Positions 29,500-38,419 of a stretch of 64,000 nt of DNA are shown piece after piece. Numbering within the stretch: position 1 is the stretch's first letter; each line of letters opens with the position of its first letter. The notes below the pieces were generated by a model, which made no database searches, was not told where the DNA came from, and saw only the letters and a program-made list of their open reading frames with translations. The stretch comes from Deltaproteobacteria bacterium (lineage in GTDB: Bacteria; Myxococcota_A; Polyangia; JACPQR01): NCBI GenBank assembly GCA_016190375.1, contig JACPQR010000200.1:1-64000 (forward strand). The letters are read 5' to 3'. Made by a program: the position numbers and the translations under genes.

Positions 29500-30237
29500 A
29501 TGCCCAGAGGCTCTCGTCTGCCTTCGATCTCGCCCGCGCTGCTCGTCGCGATCGTGCTGGCGGCGCCGGCAGCGGCGCGGGCAGAGCCCGATCCCCCCGG
29601 CGCCGGGGCAGCGTACTCGACCGGCGACACGTCCGGAGGCTCTCGACAGGAAGACGCCCTCGGCGGCCGCGCGTACGAGGCCCCATCCGGCTTCTGCGGA
29701 GCGGGAGACGCGCCACCATCGCCTCTCGACGAGGTCCCCGACCTGATCGAGGAAGGGAAGCTCCGCAAGGCTCACTCCAAGCTCGTCTCGAGCCTTCGAC
29801 GGGGCCTGGTGCCCGAGTGGCAGAGGGGCTACGCCTTCTCGCTCCTCGCGGAGGTCCAGCTTCGTCTGGGCCTTGCGGCGCGGGCCGTCGTGAGCTACCG
29901 GCGTTCGCTCGACCTGGACCCCGAGGCGGACGACGGCTCGTCCCGGGTGGGCCTGGCGATCGCGCTCCATCGCTCCGGTCGCCGGGCCGCGGCGGCTCGG
30001 ACGGCGGCGACGTTCCTGGTCCAGGCGTGCGCGCCCGAGGATCCAGTCGCCGACCCGGTCGTCTGCTACGGAGCTCAAATCGTCTCCAGCCTGTCGGCCG
30101 CGACCCGCGCCGAGCGCCTGGATGCGCTCGTCAGGGCCGAGGCGCTGCGGAGCGCCAACGAGGTGCTCGAGGAGAGCTTCGCCGAGTACGCGGACCTCCT
30201 GCCGACCGTTCCGAGGGCGTCGGTCGCGACGCAGTAG
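29500..30237 (+). CDS. Exported TPR protein
   Basis: The 245-residue product begins at an ATG with GGAGG 7 nt upstream; an ATG at 29485 is less likely. A signal peptide (ALLVAIVLAAPAAARA) is followed by a Gly/Ser-rich linker and then TPR-like helices (YAFSLLAEVQLRLGLAARAV, YRRSLDLDPEADD). It should act in the periplasm as an adaptor. The next gene, for a multiheme cytochrome, starts 2 nt after its stop. Confidence 0.7.
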   Translation: MPRGSRLPSISPALLVAIVLAAPAAARAEPDPPGAGAAYSTGDTSGGSRQEDALGGRAYEAPSGFCGAGDAPPSPLDEVPDLIEEGKLRKAHSKLVSSLRRGLVPEWQRGYAFSLLAEVQLRLGLAARAVVSYRRSLDLDPEADDGSSRVGLAIALHRSGRRAAAARTAATFLVQACAPEDPVADPVVCYGAQIVSSLSAATRAERLDALVRAEALRSANEVLEESFAEYADLLPTVPRASVATQ

Positions 30238-30238
30238 C

Positions 30239-31447
30239 ATGGCGCGTTCCTGCGCGGCCGGACTGCTCGCGGCGGCCGTCCTCGCCGCCACCGATCTGGC
30301 TCGCGCAGACGTCGTCGCCGAGGGTCGCGAAGCGATCGAGCGGCTCGGGTGCGCCGAGTGCCACGAGATGCCGGGGTTCGATGCGCGCTCCGGGTGTACG
30401 GGCTGCCACCAATCTCTGGCACGGCGGCTGCGCGTCGGCGTCCGCAGGATCGGCACGGCGACGCACTTCGTCCGCGTCCCGGACCTGTCCCGGGTGACGC
30501 GCAGGCTCCGTCGCGAGTACCTCGAGAGGTACGTGCAAGATCCTCACGACGTGCGCCCGCACCTCGAGGAATCCATGCCGCGGCTGCCGGTCTCCCCCGG
30601 CGAGGCCCGGGCGATCATCGCCTACCTGGCCCGCATGGCGCCGCCGGCGCCGGAAGCGGAGCCGTCCACGCCGCCCCCGGACCGCTCGCGCGTGGAGCGC
30701 GGGCGCCGCGTCTTCGCCGCCGCGGGTTGCCCGTCGTGCCACGTCTTCGGCAACGCCGATTTCGGCATGGGAGCCGACGGGCGGCTCTACCGCGGGATGC
30801 GCGCCCAGGCCCTTCTCGCACCCAACCTCCGCTACGTGCGCGAGCGGCTCGAGCCGGCCAGAGCGCTGGTCTGGATCCTCGACCCCGCGTCGGTCGATCC
30901 GCAGACCACGATGCCGCGTCCCGAGCTGAATGCCGACGATGCGGTCGCCGTTCGTGACTTTCTTTTTCTCGGCGATCCCGGACCGGCAGTCGTCGCGGCA
31001 CGCCCCCCGGAGCTCTCGCAGCTCACTCCCGCCTCACAGCCGGTCGGCTTCGCGGCGGTCCGCCGGATCTTCGGTCGATCGTGCATCCACTGCCACGCTC
31101 ACACGACGGCCGTCGGGACGGTCGTGGGGCTCGGCTTCGCTCCGATGGCTCTCGACCTGTCGACCTGGCAAGGCGTGCAGGCGGGGGCGTTTCGACCATG
31201 GTCCGGCGGCCGGCGCTCGATCCTGGAGGCGACCGACGGTGGCCCGCCACCGTTGATCGCCCGGCTGCTCCGCCGGCACGCCGAGGCACCCCGCGACCTC
31301 GTTCCGATCTTTCGCGATCACCTGCTGCCGGGATCGAGACGCGTTCGGGACGCGGCGCCCGTCGGGATGCCCCTCGGCCTGCCGCCACTTCCGCTCGAAG
31401 ACCTCCGGCTGATCGCGACGTGGATCGCGCAGGGCGCGCGACCCTGA
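30239..31447 (+). CDS. Periplasmic tetraheme c-type cytochrome
   Basis: The 402-residue protein has a signal peptide (AAGLLAAAVLAATDLARA) and four CxxCH heme sites: CAECH, CTGCH, CPSCH and CIHCH. The spacing (two close sites, one in the middle, one late) suggests two or three fused cytochrome c domains with distal Met residues, for example in SMPRLPVSPGEARAIIAYL and TMPRPELNADDAVAV. It should carry electrons in the periplasm. The partner oxidoreductase is not in the window, though the SDR and TPR genes upstream are on the same strand and closely spaced. Confidence 0.85.
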   Translation: MARSCAAGLLAAAVLAATDLARADVVAEGREAIERLGCAECHEMPGFDARSGCTGCHQSLARRLRVGVRRIGTATHFVRVPDLSRVTRRLRREYLERYVQDPHDVRPHLEESMPRLPVSPGEARAIIAYLARMAPPAPEAEPSTPPPDRSRVERGRRVFAAAGCPSCHVFGNADFGMGADGRLYRGMRAQALLAPNLRYVRERLEPARALVWILDPASVDPQTTMPRPELNADDAVAVRDFLFLGDPGPAVVAARPPELSQLTPASQPVGFAAVRRIFGRSCIHCHAHTTAVGTVVGLGFAPMALDLSTWQGVQAGAFRPWSGGRRSILEATDGGPPPLIARLLRRHAEAPRDLVPIFRDHLLPGSRRVRDAAPVGMPLGLPPLPLEDLRLIATWIAQGARP

Positions 31448-31449
31448 CG

Positions 31450-32445
31450 ATGGGCTATCGTTCGGGCGTGCGCTCGTCGCTCGTCGTCCTTCTCGTCCTC
31501 GCGGGCTGCGACAGCGCGCCGTATCACTCGCAGATTGGCGAGATCGAGGGTCCGGACTCGATCGCGGAGCCGGCCGCCCACGGCCAGAGTCACTGGAGGA
31601 CGTCGCACGTCGGATCGGCGACGCTCCGCGCCGTGACCTGCGCGGGCGATTCGGCGCTCGCCGTCGGCGACCGAGGGACCGTCGTGAGGCTCGCGCCATC
31701 CGGAGAGGCGACGGTCGAGGCGCCCCTGTCGATCGACCTGCACGCTCTGGCGGTCGGCCCGCACGGCGCCATCGTGGGCGGCGCGGGAGCCCTGTTCGAG
31801 CGGCGAGGTCTGGGGGCGTGGAAGCGGACCGCGCTGCCGCGAGAGAAGGCCCACGTCAGGTCCATCGCCGTCGTCGGTGAGGACAGCCTCGTGGTCGGAG
31901 GGCTCCTCGAGTCGCCGGCGGGCTCGGTGGGCTGGGCGGCGGAGCGCTCGGCCGACGCCTGGACGGAGCGCCGCCTCGAGCTCGCCCCGGCGGTGTTTCA
32001 GGTGCTGCGGACTCGCAGCGGCAAGGTGCTGCTCGTCCTCGATTCGACGCCACTCCTCTGGAGCCACCGCGACCTTCTCGTGCAGCTCCTTCCGGCCCAG
32101 GACGTGCACCCCCGAATCCTCGCGATGGACGAGACCCCCCGGGGGTTCGTCGCGGTGGGGATCGACACGGCCTGGACGATCGAGAACGGCCGTCTGATCC
32201 GCGAGCTCCGCCAGCTCCAGATGCGCTTGACCGGGGTCGCGGCCGCTCCGCCGTCGGGCGCCGTGGCGGTCGGCCGCGCGAGCCCGCCCGGTGGTCGCCC
32301 GGGGGGCGTGGCCTGGTACCGCGAGCCGGGTGGCGCCTGGCGCCGCGAGCTCCTGGTTCCCGACGAGCTCTTGATCGCCGTGGCTCGCTGCGGTCCGCGC
32401 GTCATCGCCGTGGGCGAGCGAGGCCTGGTCGCGATTCGCGAGTGA
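31450..32445 (+). CDS. Beta-propeller lipoprotein
   Basis: The 331-residue protein starts directly after the cytochrome stop. A lipoprotein signal (SLVVLLVLAGCDS) is followed by repeated blades with the pattern ALAVGDRGTVVRL, ALAVGPHGAIVGG, IAVVGEDSLVVGG, IAVGERGLVAI. This resembles BNR/Ycf48-type propellers, some of which help assemble cytochrome complexes. A link to the tetraheme cytochrome is inferred from the tight gene order. A second start, GTG at 31468, also gives a signal. Confidence 0.7.
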   Translation: MGYRSGVRSSLVVLLVLAGCDSAPYHSQIGEIEGPDSIAEPAAHGQSHWRTSHVGSATLRAVTCAGDSALAVGDRGTVVRLAPSGEATVEAPLSIDLHALAVGPHGAIVGGAGALFERRGLGAWKRTALPREKAHVRSIAVVGEDSLVVGGLLESPAGSVGWAAERSADAWTERRLELAPAVFQVLRTRSGKVLLVLDSTPLLWSHRDLLVQLLPAQDVHPRILAMDETPRGFVAVGIDTAWTIENGRLIRELRQLQMRLTGVAAAPPSGAVAVGRASPPGGRPGGVAWYREPGGAWRRELLVPDELLIAVARCGPRVIAVGERGLVAIRE

Positions 32446-32446
32446 C

Positions 32447-32658
32447 GCTCGGGGTCATAGAGCGGGGAGGCGGTTCGCTGCCGCTCGCGCCTCCCCGCAC
32501 CCCACCTCGCTCCGGGGCTCCCGTTGGGTTCCCGTGGCGGCGGAGCGTAGCGGAGCCGGGGCCCACGGGACTGGGCAAAGCCCGCCTGCCCTCGCCCTTC
32601 TGGCGCGCGCCGCAGAATCTTCGCACCGCGCGACGATTGCCGAAGGTAGTAGATCAGG
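32447..32658 (-). repeat. Dispersed 212-bp repeat, copy A, at a convergent junction
   Basis: Positions 32447-32658 are nearly identical to 44717-44962. The repeat starts just after the stop of the plus-strand gene and ends across the hisD stop: TGATCTACTACC on the minus strand includes the TGA. It contains GGGGAGGCG...CGCCTCCCC and CCCGTGG...CCACGGG inverted repeats, which could serve as a bidirectional terminator. No coding capacity is seen. Confidence 0.85.
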
Positions 32659-33940
32659 TCCTGGGTCCGCGAGCGAGCCGGATCTCGACCGCGCGGGCGT
32701 GGGCCTCGAGACCCTCGAGGCGGGCGAGGCTCGTCATCGGCTCGGCCTGCGCCTCCAGTGCCGCGGACGTGTACCGCACGAGCGACGAGCGGCGCAGGAA
32801 GTGATGGACGCCGAGCGGGGCGCCGAAACGGGCGGCACCGCCGGTCGGAAGGACGTGCGATGGCCCGGCAACGTAGTCACCCGCGGTCTGTGGCGTGTCG
32901 GGGCCGACGAAGATGCAGCCCGCGACCGGGCGCTTCGCGAGGACGCCAGCCGGATCGGCCGTCACGATCGTCAGGTGCTCCGGCGCGATGCGCGAGCAGA
33001 CCGAGACAGCCGTGTCGAGATCCTCGGCGACGAGGATCGCTCCCTTGTCCGCCAGCGAGCGCTCCGCGATCGCGCGGCGAGGCAGGGAGGCGACCTGCCG
33101 CTCGACCTCGACCTGCACGGCCGCCGCGAGCTTCCGCGAGGTCGTCACCAGGATCGCGTATGCCTCCTCGTCGTGCTCGGCCTGCGTCAGGAGATCCGCG
33201 GCCATGCGGCTCGGGACCGCGTGGTCGTCCGCGAGGACGACCGCCTCCGAGGGCCCGGCGATCCCATCGATGGCGCATCGGCCCGAGACCAGCTTCTTGG
33301 CGCACGCGACGTAGAGGTTCCCGGGCCCAACTATCGCGTCGACCGCCGGGATCGTCTCCGTCCCGAACGCCATCGCCGCGATGGCTTGCGCCCCGCCGAC
33401 GTCGAAGACGCGCGCCACGCCGGCGATCGAGGCGGCGGCCAGAACCTCCGGCGTGGGCGACGGACTGCAAAGGACGACCTCGGCCACTCCCGCGACCGCA
33501 GCGGGCACCGCGGCCATCAGGACCGTCGAGGGATAGCGTGCCTTTCCGCCTGGTGCATAGACGCCTGCGCTCGCGAGGGGCGTCACTAGCTGGCCCAGCT
33601 CGACCCCTCCCTCTTCGAACGAAAGATCGCGCTCGCGCTCCATCGCGCGCTCGTGGAACGCTCGGATCCGCCCCGCGGCGAACCTCAGCGCCTCCATCGT
33701 GCCGGCCGCCACGCTGGCGGCGGCCGCCCTCACGCGCCCCGGCGGGATCTCGATCTCCGTGGGCCGCTGGGCTCGGCCTTCGAACCGCGCCGCGAACGTG
33801 ACCAGCGCCTCGTCGCCCTCCCGCTGTACGCGGTCGAGGATCTCCCGCACCGCCGGCTCGACCCGCGCCAGGTCCGCCTCGCCCCTGCGACAAAGACGCT
33901 CGAGAGGAGCGCCGGATGCATCCAGGATTCGCAGCAGCAC
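32654..33940 (-). CDS. hisD: Histidinol dehydrogenase
   Basis: The 428-residue enzyme oxidises histidinol to histidine in two NAD-dependent steps. Family motifs are present: GVYAPGGKARYPSTVLM, the GPGNLYVACAKK motif, GIAGPSEAVVLAD, the zinc-binding AEHDEEAYA and SRIAPEHL. The start codon is GTG; AAAGGAGG lies about 17 nt upstream, further than usual. No other histidine gene is nearby, so hisD stands alone here. Its stop codon lies inside dispersed repeat A. Confidence 0.95.
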   Translation of the reverse strand: MLLRILDASGAPLERLCRRGEADLARVEPAVREILDRVQREGDEALVTFAARFEGRAQRPTEIEIPPGRVRAAAASVAAGTMEALRFAAGRIRAFHERAMERERDLSFEEGGVELGQLVTPLASAGVYAPGGKARYPSTVLMAAVPAAVAGVAEVVLCSPSPTPEVLAAASIAGVARVFDVGGAQAIAAMAFGTETIPAVDAIVGPGNLYVACAKKLVSGRCAIDGIAGPSEAVVLADDHAVPSRMAADLLTQAEHDEEAYAILVTTSRKLAAAVQVEVERQVASLPRRAIAERSLADKGAILVAEDLDTAVSVCSRIAPEHLTIVTADPAGVLAKRPVAGCIFVGPDTPQTAGDYVAGPSHVLPTGGAARFGAPLGVHHFLRRSSLVRYTSAALEAQAEPMTSLARLEGLEAHARAVEIRLARGPRT

Positions 33941-33991
33941 GCCGCGAAAGATACCCCTCCTTTCGTGAACTTGTTAACCTCGTCCCCCGAA

Positions 33992-34037
33992 AACTGACTC
34001 CTGTCAGTTCGGGAATGTGCGGCAGGAGCAATGCTCC
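33992..34037 (+). promoter_or_regulatory. Two adjacent dyads in the hisD / lipoprotein divergent region
   Basis: AACTGAC-TCCT-GTCAGTT (33992-34009) is a perfect 7-bp dyad, and GGAGC-AAT-GCTCC (34025-34037) follows 15 bp later. They lie between divergent genes and could be operator sites or leader hairpins for the gene at 34144. Confidence 0.5.
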
Positions 34038-34143
34038 GCTCTGAATGAAACGGTCCCCGGTCGCCGTTTCTTTGACAGCGCGAGGGGTCTTCGGGGACCT
34101 TCGCGCAGGCGCCGGCTCCAAACCACGGAAGAACGGAGGGTTC

Positions 34144-34920
34144 ATGCGGTCCAGAGGCCTTGCCCCAGCTTTCGCGCTGTTGTTCGTTTGCTCCATGATG
34201 CTGCTAGGTTGCCCGTCCTCCCAGACGTGGACCACGGCCCGGACCGTGCCCGCCGGGTCGGTCCAGCACACGGCCGGCGTGGAGTTCATAGGGCTGAACG
34301 TCGATGACCCGGACTGCGTGGACGCCGAGGGCGATGACGTCTGCGACTCCATCGGCTTCGTCGCCGTTCCGTTCCCGGGCTACATCGCGCGGATCGGCGT
34401 CGCGGACATGCTCGACCTCGGCTTCAAGGCCTCCACCGCCGGGAGCTTCGGTGCCGATTTCAAGATCCAGCTCGTCCGAACCGACGCCTTCGACCTCGCG
34501 ATCGACCCTGGCTTCTCGATGCCCTTCGTCTTCGCCTTCACCTACATCAACATGCCGGTCCTCTTCTCCCTGAACTTCGGCGAGATGACGACCCTGACGC
34601 TCTACCCGAAGGCTTCCTACTGGGTCGTCTTCAACGAGGACATCGACACCGCCGCGAACGGCTTCTTCGTCGGCGGCGGCGCGAACTTCCAGATCCGTGT
34701 GAGCGACAGGTTCGCGATCACTCCGGGCTTCGAGTGGACGAGGAGCGTCGCCGGCATGGACGAGGGCGAGGCCATCACCTTCTTCAATTTCGGCGTGGGC
34801 TTCAGCTTCGGATCGTTCCCGGAGTTCGGAGAGCCGCAGGTCGCCCAGCCGACCTACGTGACTCCCGTGCAGGACACGAGCGCGCCCCCGCCGCCTCCTC
34901 CCGCCGTTCCCGTCCAGTAA
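34144..34920 (+). CDS. Lipoprotein with outer-membrane beta-barrel character
   Basis: The 258-residue product starts at an ATG preceded by GGAGGG. A lipoprotein signal (ALLFVCSMMLLGCPSS) leads into alternating hydrophobic strands (GADFKIQLVRTDAFDLAI, MTTLTLYPKASYWVVF, ANFQIRVSDRFAITPGFEW) like a small beta-barrel of about eight strands. A Pro-rich tail closes the protein. The family is not identified, but similar lipid-anchored barrels are common in myxobacteria. The upstream region has two strong dyads. Confidence 0.7.
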   Translation: MRSRGLAPAFALLFVCSMMLLGCPSSQTWTTARTVPAGSVQHTAGVEFIGLNVDDPDCVDAEGDDVCDSIGFVAVPFPGYIARIGVADMLDLGFKASTAGSFGADFKIQLVRTDAFDLAIDPGFSMPFVFAFTYINMPVLFSLNFGEMTTLTLYPKASYWVVFNEDIDTAANGFFVGGGANFQIRVSDRFAITPGFEWTRSVAGMDEGEAITFFNFGVGFSFGSFPEFGEPQVAQPTYVTPVQDTSAPPPPPPAVPVQ

Positions 34921-34998
34921 CGGCCTCCGGTTTCTCCGATCCTCATCAGCGCTCGTCTTGCCGATCCCTGCGTGGCGAGGCACACTCGGCAATCTGCG

Positions 34999-36489
34999 AT
35001 GGCGCTTCGTCTGCACGACACCCTCACGCAAGACAAGGCTGTCTTCGAGCCGAGAGCTCCAGGTCGGGTCGGGATGTATGTCTGCGGCCCGACCGTCTAC
35101 GACCTGTCGCACGTAGGCCACGCGCGCTGCTACGTCGCCTTCGACGTCCTGTACCGCACCCTCCGCCACCGAGGGTTCCCGGTGCGTTATGTCCGCAACA
35201 TCACGGACATCGACGACAAGATCATCCAGCGAGCGGCCGCGCTCGGCGAGGATCCGATCGCTCTGGCCGCTCGCTTCGCCCGCGAGTACGCCGCCGACAT
35301 GGAGAGGCTCGGCTGCCTCGTCCCCGACGTCGAGCCGCGGGTCTCCGACCACCTGCCCGAGATCGTGGAGATGACGAGGACTCTCGTCGAGAAGGGCCAC
35401 GCTTACGTGAAGGGCGGCGACGTCTACTTCTCCGTGCGCAGCTTCGCGCCCTACGGCAAGCTGTCGAAGCGGAAGCTCGACGACCTGCGCAGCGGCGCGC
35501 GGGTCGAGATCGACGAGGAGAAGCAGGATCCGCTGGATTTCGCCCTGTGGAAAGCGGCCAAGCCCGGTGAGCCTTCGTGGGACAGCCCCTGGGGCAAGGG
35601 CCGGCCGGGCTGGCACATCGAGTGCTCGGCGATGAGCCTCCGCTACCTGCCCGACGGTCTCGACATCCACGGTGGCGGGATGGACCTCATTTTCCCCCAC
35701 CACGAGAACGAGATTGCGCAGAGCGAGGCGGCTCGGGGCGTTGCCTTTGCGCGGTTCTGGCTCCACAACGGGTTCGTCAACATCGCCAAGGAGAAGATGT
35801 CCAAGTCGGCTGGCAACTTCTTCACGATCCGCCAGGTGCTGGAGCACGTGGAGCCCGAGGCCCTTCGCTACTACCTCCTGGGCACGCACTATCGAGCGCC
35901 GATCGGCTTCGATGTCGCCATCGACGAGCAGGGCGGACTGATCGGCTTCCCTGGTCTCGAAGACGCCGAGCGTCGCGTCGCCTACTGCTACGGGACTCTG
36001 CAGCGCATGGGCGAGCGCCTCGCCGAGCCGGCCGAGAAGGCGGCCATGCCAGCGCCTTTCGAGGCGGAGCTCGAGGGCTTCGACGCGAAGCTCGAGGGGG
36101 CGATGGACGACGACCTCAACACGGCGGCCGCTCTCGGGCACGTCGCGGATCTGTTCCGGATCGCGAACGACCTCTGCGATCGCCAGGGCAAGAAGCAAGC
36201 ACCGGGCGTCCGCAAGCAGCTCTCGCGCATCCGTGAGCTCCTCGGACCGGTGTCCGCCACGCTGGGGCTGTTCACGGACGACCCCGCGAGCTTCATCGCA
36301 CGGCGAGCCGGTCGGATCCTCGCGCGGCGCGGGCTCGCCTCCGCGGAGATCGATCGACGTGTGGCCGACAGGACCGCGGCACGGTCCGCCAAGCAGTTCG
36401 ACCGGGCGGATGAGATTCGCGCCTCGCTGGAGCGCGACGGCATCGAGCTGATGGACGGCCCCCGGGGTACCGTCTGGCGGGTCGCGTAG
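34999..36489 (+). CDS. cysS: Cysteinyl-tRNA synthetase
   Basis: The 496-residue class I synthetase has MYVCGPTVYDLSHVGHAR (HIGH equivalent with the first zinc Cys), RPGWHIECSAMS and HGGGMDLIFPHHENE (further zinc ligands) and KMSKS. The length is typical. A start at 34999 matches the family; a GTG at 34972 would add nine residues. The gene for the DnaJ-TPR protein begins 5 nt after its stop, so the two are probably cotranscribed. Confidence 0.96.
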   Translation: MALRLHDTLTQDKAVFEPRAPGRVGMYVCGPTVYDLSHVGHARCYVAFDVLYRTLRHRGFPVRYVRNITDIDDKIIQRAAALGEDPIALAARFAREYAADMERLGCLVPDVEPRVSDHLPEIVEMTRTLVEKGHAYVKGGDVYFSVRSFAPYGKLSKRKLDDLRSGARVEIDEEKQDPLDFALWKAAKPGEPSWDSPWGKGRPGWHIECSAMSLRYLPDGLDIHGGGMDLIFPHHENEIAQSEAARGVAFARFWLHNGFVNIAKEKMSKSAGNFFTIRQVLEHVEPEALRYYLLGTHYRAPIGFDVAIDEQGGLIGFPGLEDAERRVAYCYGTLQRMGERLAEPAEKAAMPAPFEAELEGFDAKLEGAMDDDLNTAAALGHVADLFRIANDLCDRQGKKQAPGVRKQLSRIRELLGPVSATLGLFTDDPASFIARRAGRILARRGLASAEIDRRVADRTAARSAKQFDRADEIRASLERDGIELMDGPRGTVWRVA

Positions 36490-36493
36490 GCCG

Positions 36494-38257
36494 ATGGCCG
36501 AGCCCCCCAGCGGCGCCGCACCGCCGACCGCGACCGGCTCGTTCGGCCGGACGCCCCTGGCCCACGTCCTCATCTACCTGCACACGCGCGAGATGAGCGG
36601 CACTCTCGAAGTGGTCGAGCTGGAGCGCCGAGACCAGGTGTATTTCCAGAAGGGATGTCCGGCGAAGGTGCGCTCGACGGAGCTCGACGATCCGCTCGGC
36701 CGCGTGCTGCTGGAGATGGGGTTGATCGACGAGGCCGCCTACACCCAGTCGCTCGAGGCGCTCGCGCAGGGGCAGGGCCTGCAGGGCGGGATCCTCGTCT
36801 CGATGGGCGCGCTCGACATGCCCGGGCTGATCCGTGGGCTCAAGGAACAGCTGACGCGGAAGCTCCTCAAGCTGTTCCAGCTTCCGACGGCGAGCTACGC
36901 GTACTACGACGGAGTCAACCTCTTGCGCGGGTACGGAGGCGACGAGGTCCTCCGGATCGATCCGTTCCCGATCCTGTACCAGGGAGTCCGCACCAGCTAC
37001 GACGATCCCCGCCTCGACGCGCTGCTGGGCCCGGTCGGAGGGCAGAGGTTGAAGCTCCTCGAAGGCGCCGACGTCCGCAGGTTCGGGATCGGCCACGACG
37101 AGATCGACCTCTGCGCGATGCTGGGCGATCAGCCACTGACCATAGAGGAGGCAGTGCGCCACAGCCCGCTCGAGCGTGCCCACAGCCGCGCGCTCCTGTA
37201 CTGCCTGCTCATCACGAAGCAGGTCGAGTTCGTGCACGATCCTGCCGCGAAGCAGGCCTCCGTCCCGCCGCCGCCGCCCGCGCCGCCGAGGACCGGTAGC
37301 TCGCCGCCTGCGCCCCAGCGCGCTGCGCCGCCTCCGCCTCCGACGCCGTCCTCGAAGTCTCCCGCGCCGAGGAGCTCCCCGCCGCCTCCCCCGCCCCCGG
37401 CGGAGCCGCCGCCCGCGGCGGGTGGACCCGTCGTGCGCAAGCGGAGCGCGCCCGCGATCGCGAAGAAGGACGTCGCGGACCCGGAGCTCGGAGCCAAGCG
37501 CGCGGAGATCATCTCGCGGGCCGAGAAGATCGAGAACCAGAGCTACTTCGAGATCCTCGGCATCGGCAAGGAAGCGTCGCCCGACTCGATTCGCGACACC
37601 TACTTCAAGCTCGCCAAGGTCTATCACCCCGATCGGGCGCTGGCGGGCCTCGAGGATCTCAAGGAGACGCTCGAGTTCATCTTCTCGAACCTGACCGAGG
37701 CCTACTCGACGCTCACGGACAAGGAGAAGAGGAACCGCTACCTGTCCCTGCTCAAGGAGGGCGGCGGGACGCTCGCCGACCAGAAGAAGATCCAGTCCGT
37801 CGTCGAGGCGGCGATGAACTTCCAGAAGGCGGAGGTCTGCTTCCGCCGCAAGGACTACGCGGAGGCGACGCGACTGTGCGGCCTCGCGGTCGAGGCCTAC
37901 CCCGACGATCCCGAGTACCAGGCGCTCGCCGCGTGGATTCAGATGCACACGCGCGGGCCGATGGACAAGATCGCCGACATCGTCGAAGCCCTCAAGAGGG
38001 CTCAGGCGGGCGCCAAGGAGAGCGAGAAGACGAACTTCTACCTGGCGAGCGCGCTGAAGCGCGCCGGCATGGACCAGCAAGCGGTCATCTACTTCAAGCG
38101 CGCGTCGATCGCGAATCCCCGCAACCTCGACGCCCTGCGGGAGCTGCGCCTCTACGAGATGCGCAAGGAGAAGGGCGGCAACGTCAAGGGCGGCGGGGCC
38201 AGGTCCAAGGGCAAGCCGGACGAAGGCGGGCTCTTCGGAAAGCTCTTCAAGAAGTAG
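36494..38257 (+). CDS. DUF4388 / DnaJ-domain / TPR protein
   Basis: The 587-residue protein has a DUF4388 (PATAN-like) domain at about 15-240 (FGRTPLAHVLIYLHTREMSG, VYFQKGCPAKV, LGRVLLEMGLIDEAAY), a Pro-rich linker and a J domain with the HPD motif (YFEILGIGKEASPDSIR...YHPDR). TPR-like helices follow (AEVCFRRKDYAEATRLC, YLASALKRAGMDQQAV). This architecture is common in myxobacteria and links a regulatory DUF4388 module to Hsp70 recruitment. It is cytoplasmic; the client is unknown. Confidence 0.85.
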   Translation: MAEPPSGAAPPTATGSFGRTPLAHVLIYLHTREMSGTLEVVELERRDQVYFQKGCPAKVRSTELDDPLGRVLLEMGLIDEAAYTQSLEALAQGQGLQGGILVSMGALDMPGLIRGLKEQLTRKLLKLFQLPTASYAYYDGVNLLRGYGGDEVLRIDPFPILYQGVRTSYDDPRLDALLGPVGGQRLKLLEGADVRRFGIGHDEIDLCAMLGDQPLTIEEAVRHSPLERAHSRALLYCLLITKQVEFVHDPAAKQASVPPPPPAPPRTGSSPPAPQRAAPPPPPTPSSKSPAPRSSPPPPPPPAEPPPAAGGPVVRKRSAPAIAKKDVADPELGAKRAEIISRAEKIENQSYFEILGIGKEASPDSIRDTYFKLAKVYHPDRALAGLEDLKETLEFIFSNLTEAYSTLTDKEKRNRYLSLLKEGGGTLADQKKIQSVVEAAMNFQKAEVCFRRKDYAEATRLCGLAVEAYPDDPEYQALAAWIQMHTRGPMDKIADIVEALKRAQAGAKESEKTNFYLASALKRAGMDQQAVIYFKRASIANPRNLDALRELRLYEMRKEKGGNVKGGGARSKGKPDEGGLFGKLFKK

Positions 38258-38376
38258 GCGCCAGCGATGCGCCTGCCGGAGTAGCTCCTGCTCCATCCCG
38301 GGGTCGGCCCACCCCCCCCGGCGGAACGAGCCGGTGTCCATGATCGCGGGTCGCGGCCGGGTCGCACCGGGCTCGG

Positions 38377-38393
38377 CGGGCACGGGGGTAGCA
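38377..38393 (+). promoter_or_regulatory. Candidate sigma-54 promoter of the Trp/Cys repeat lipoprotein
   Basis: CGGGCACGGGGGTAGCA matches YTGGCACGNNNNTTGCW at all but two positions, with GG and GC exactly 10 bp apart. Transcription would start about 38404, and the ATG at 38420 has AAGGAG in between. Three sigma-54 activators are encoded in this window. Confidence 0.5.
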
Positions 38394-38419
38394 GCGCTGC
38401 CTTTCGACAAGGAGCCCGC

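Noticed and set aside
38258..38376. Copy of the dispersed repeat after the DnaJ-TPR gene
   Set aside because: The region is GC-rich but does not share the core segments of the repeat.
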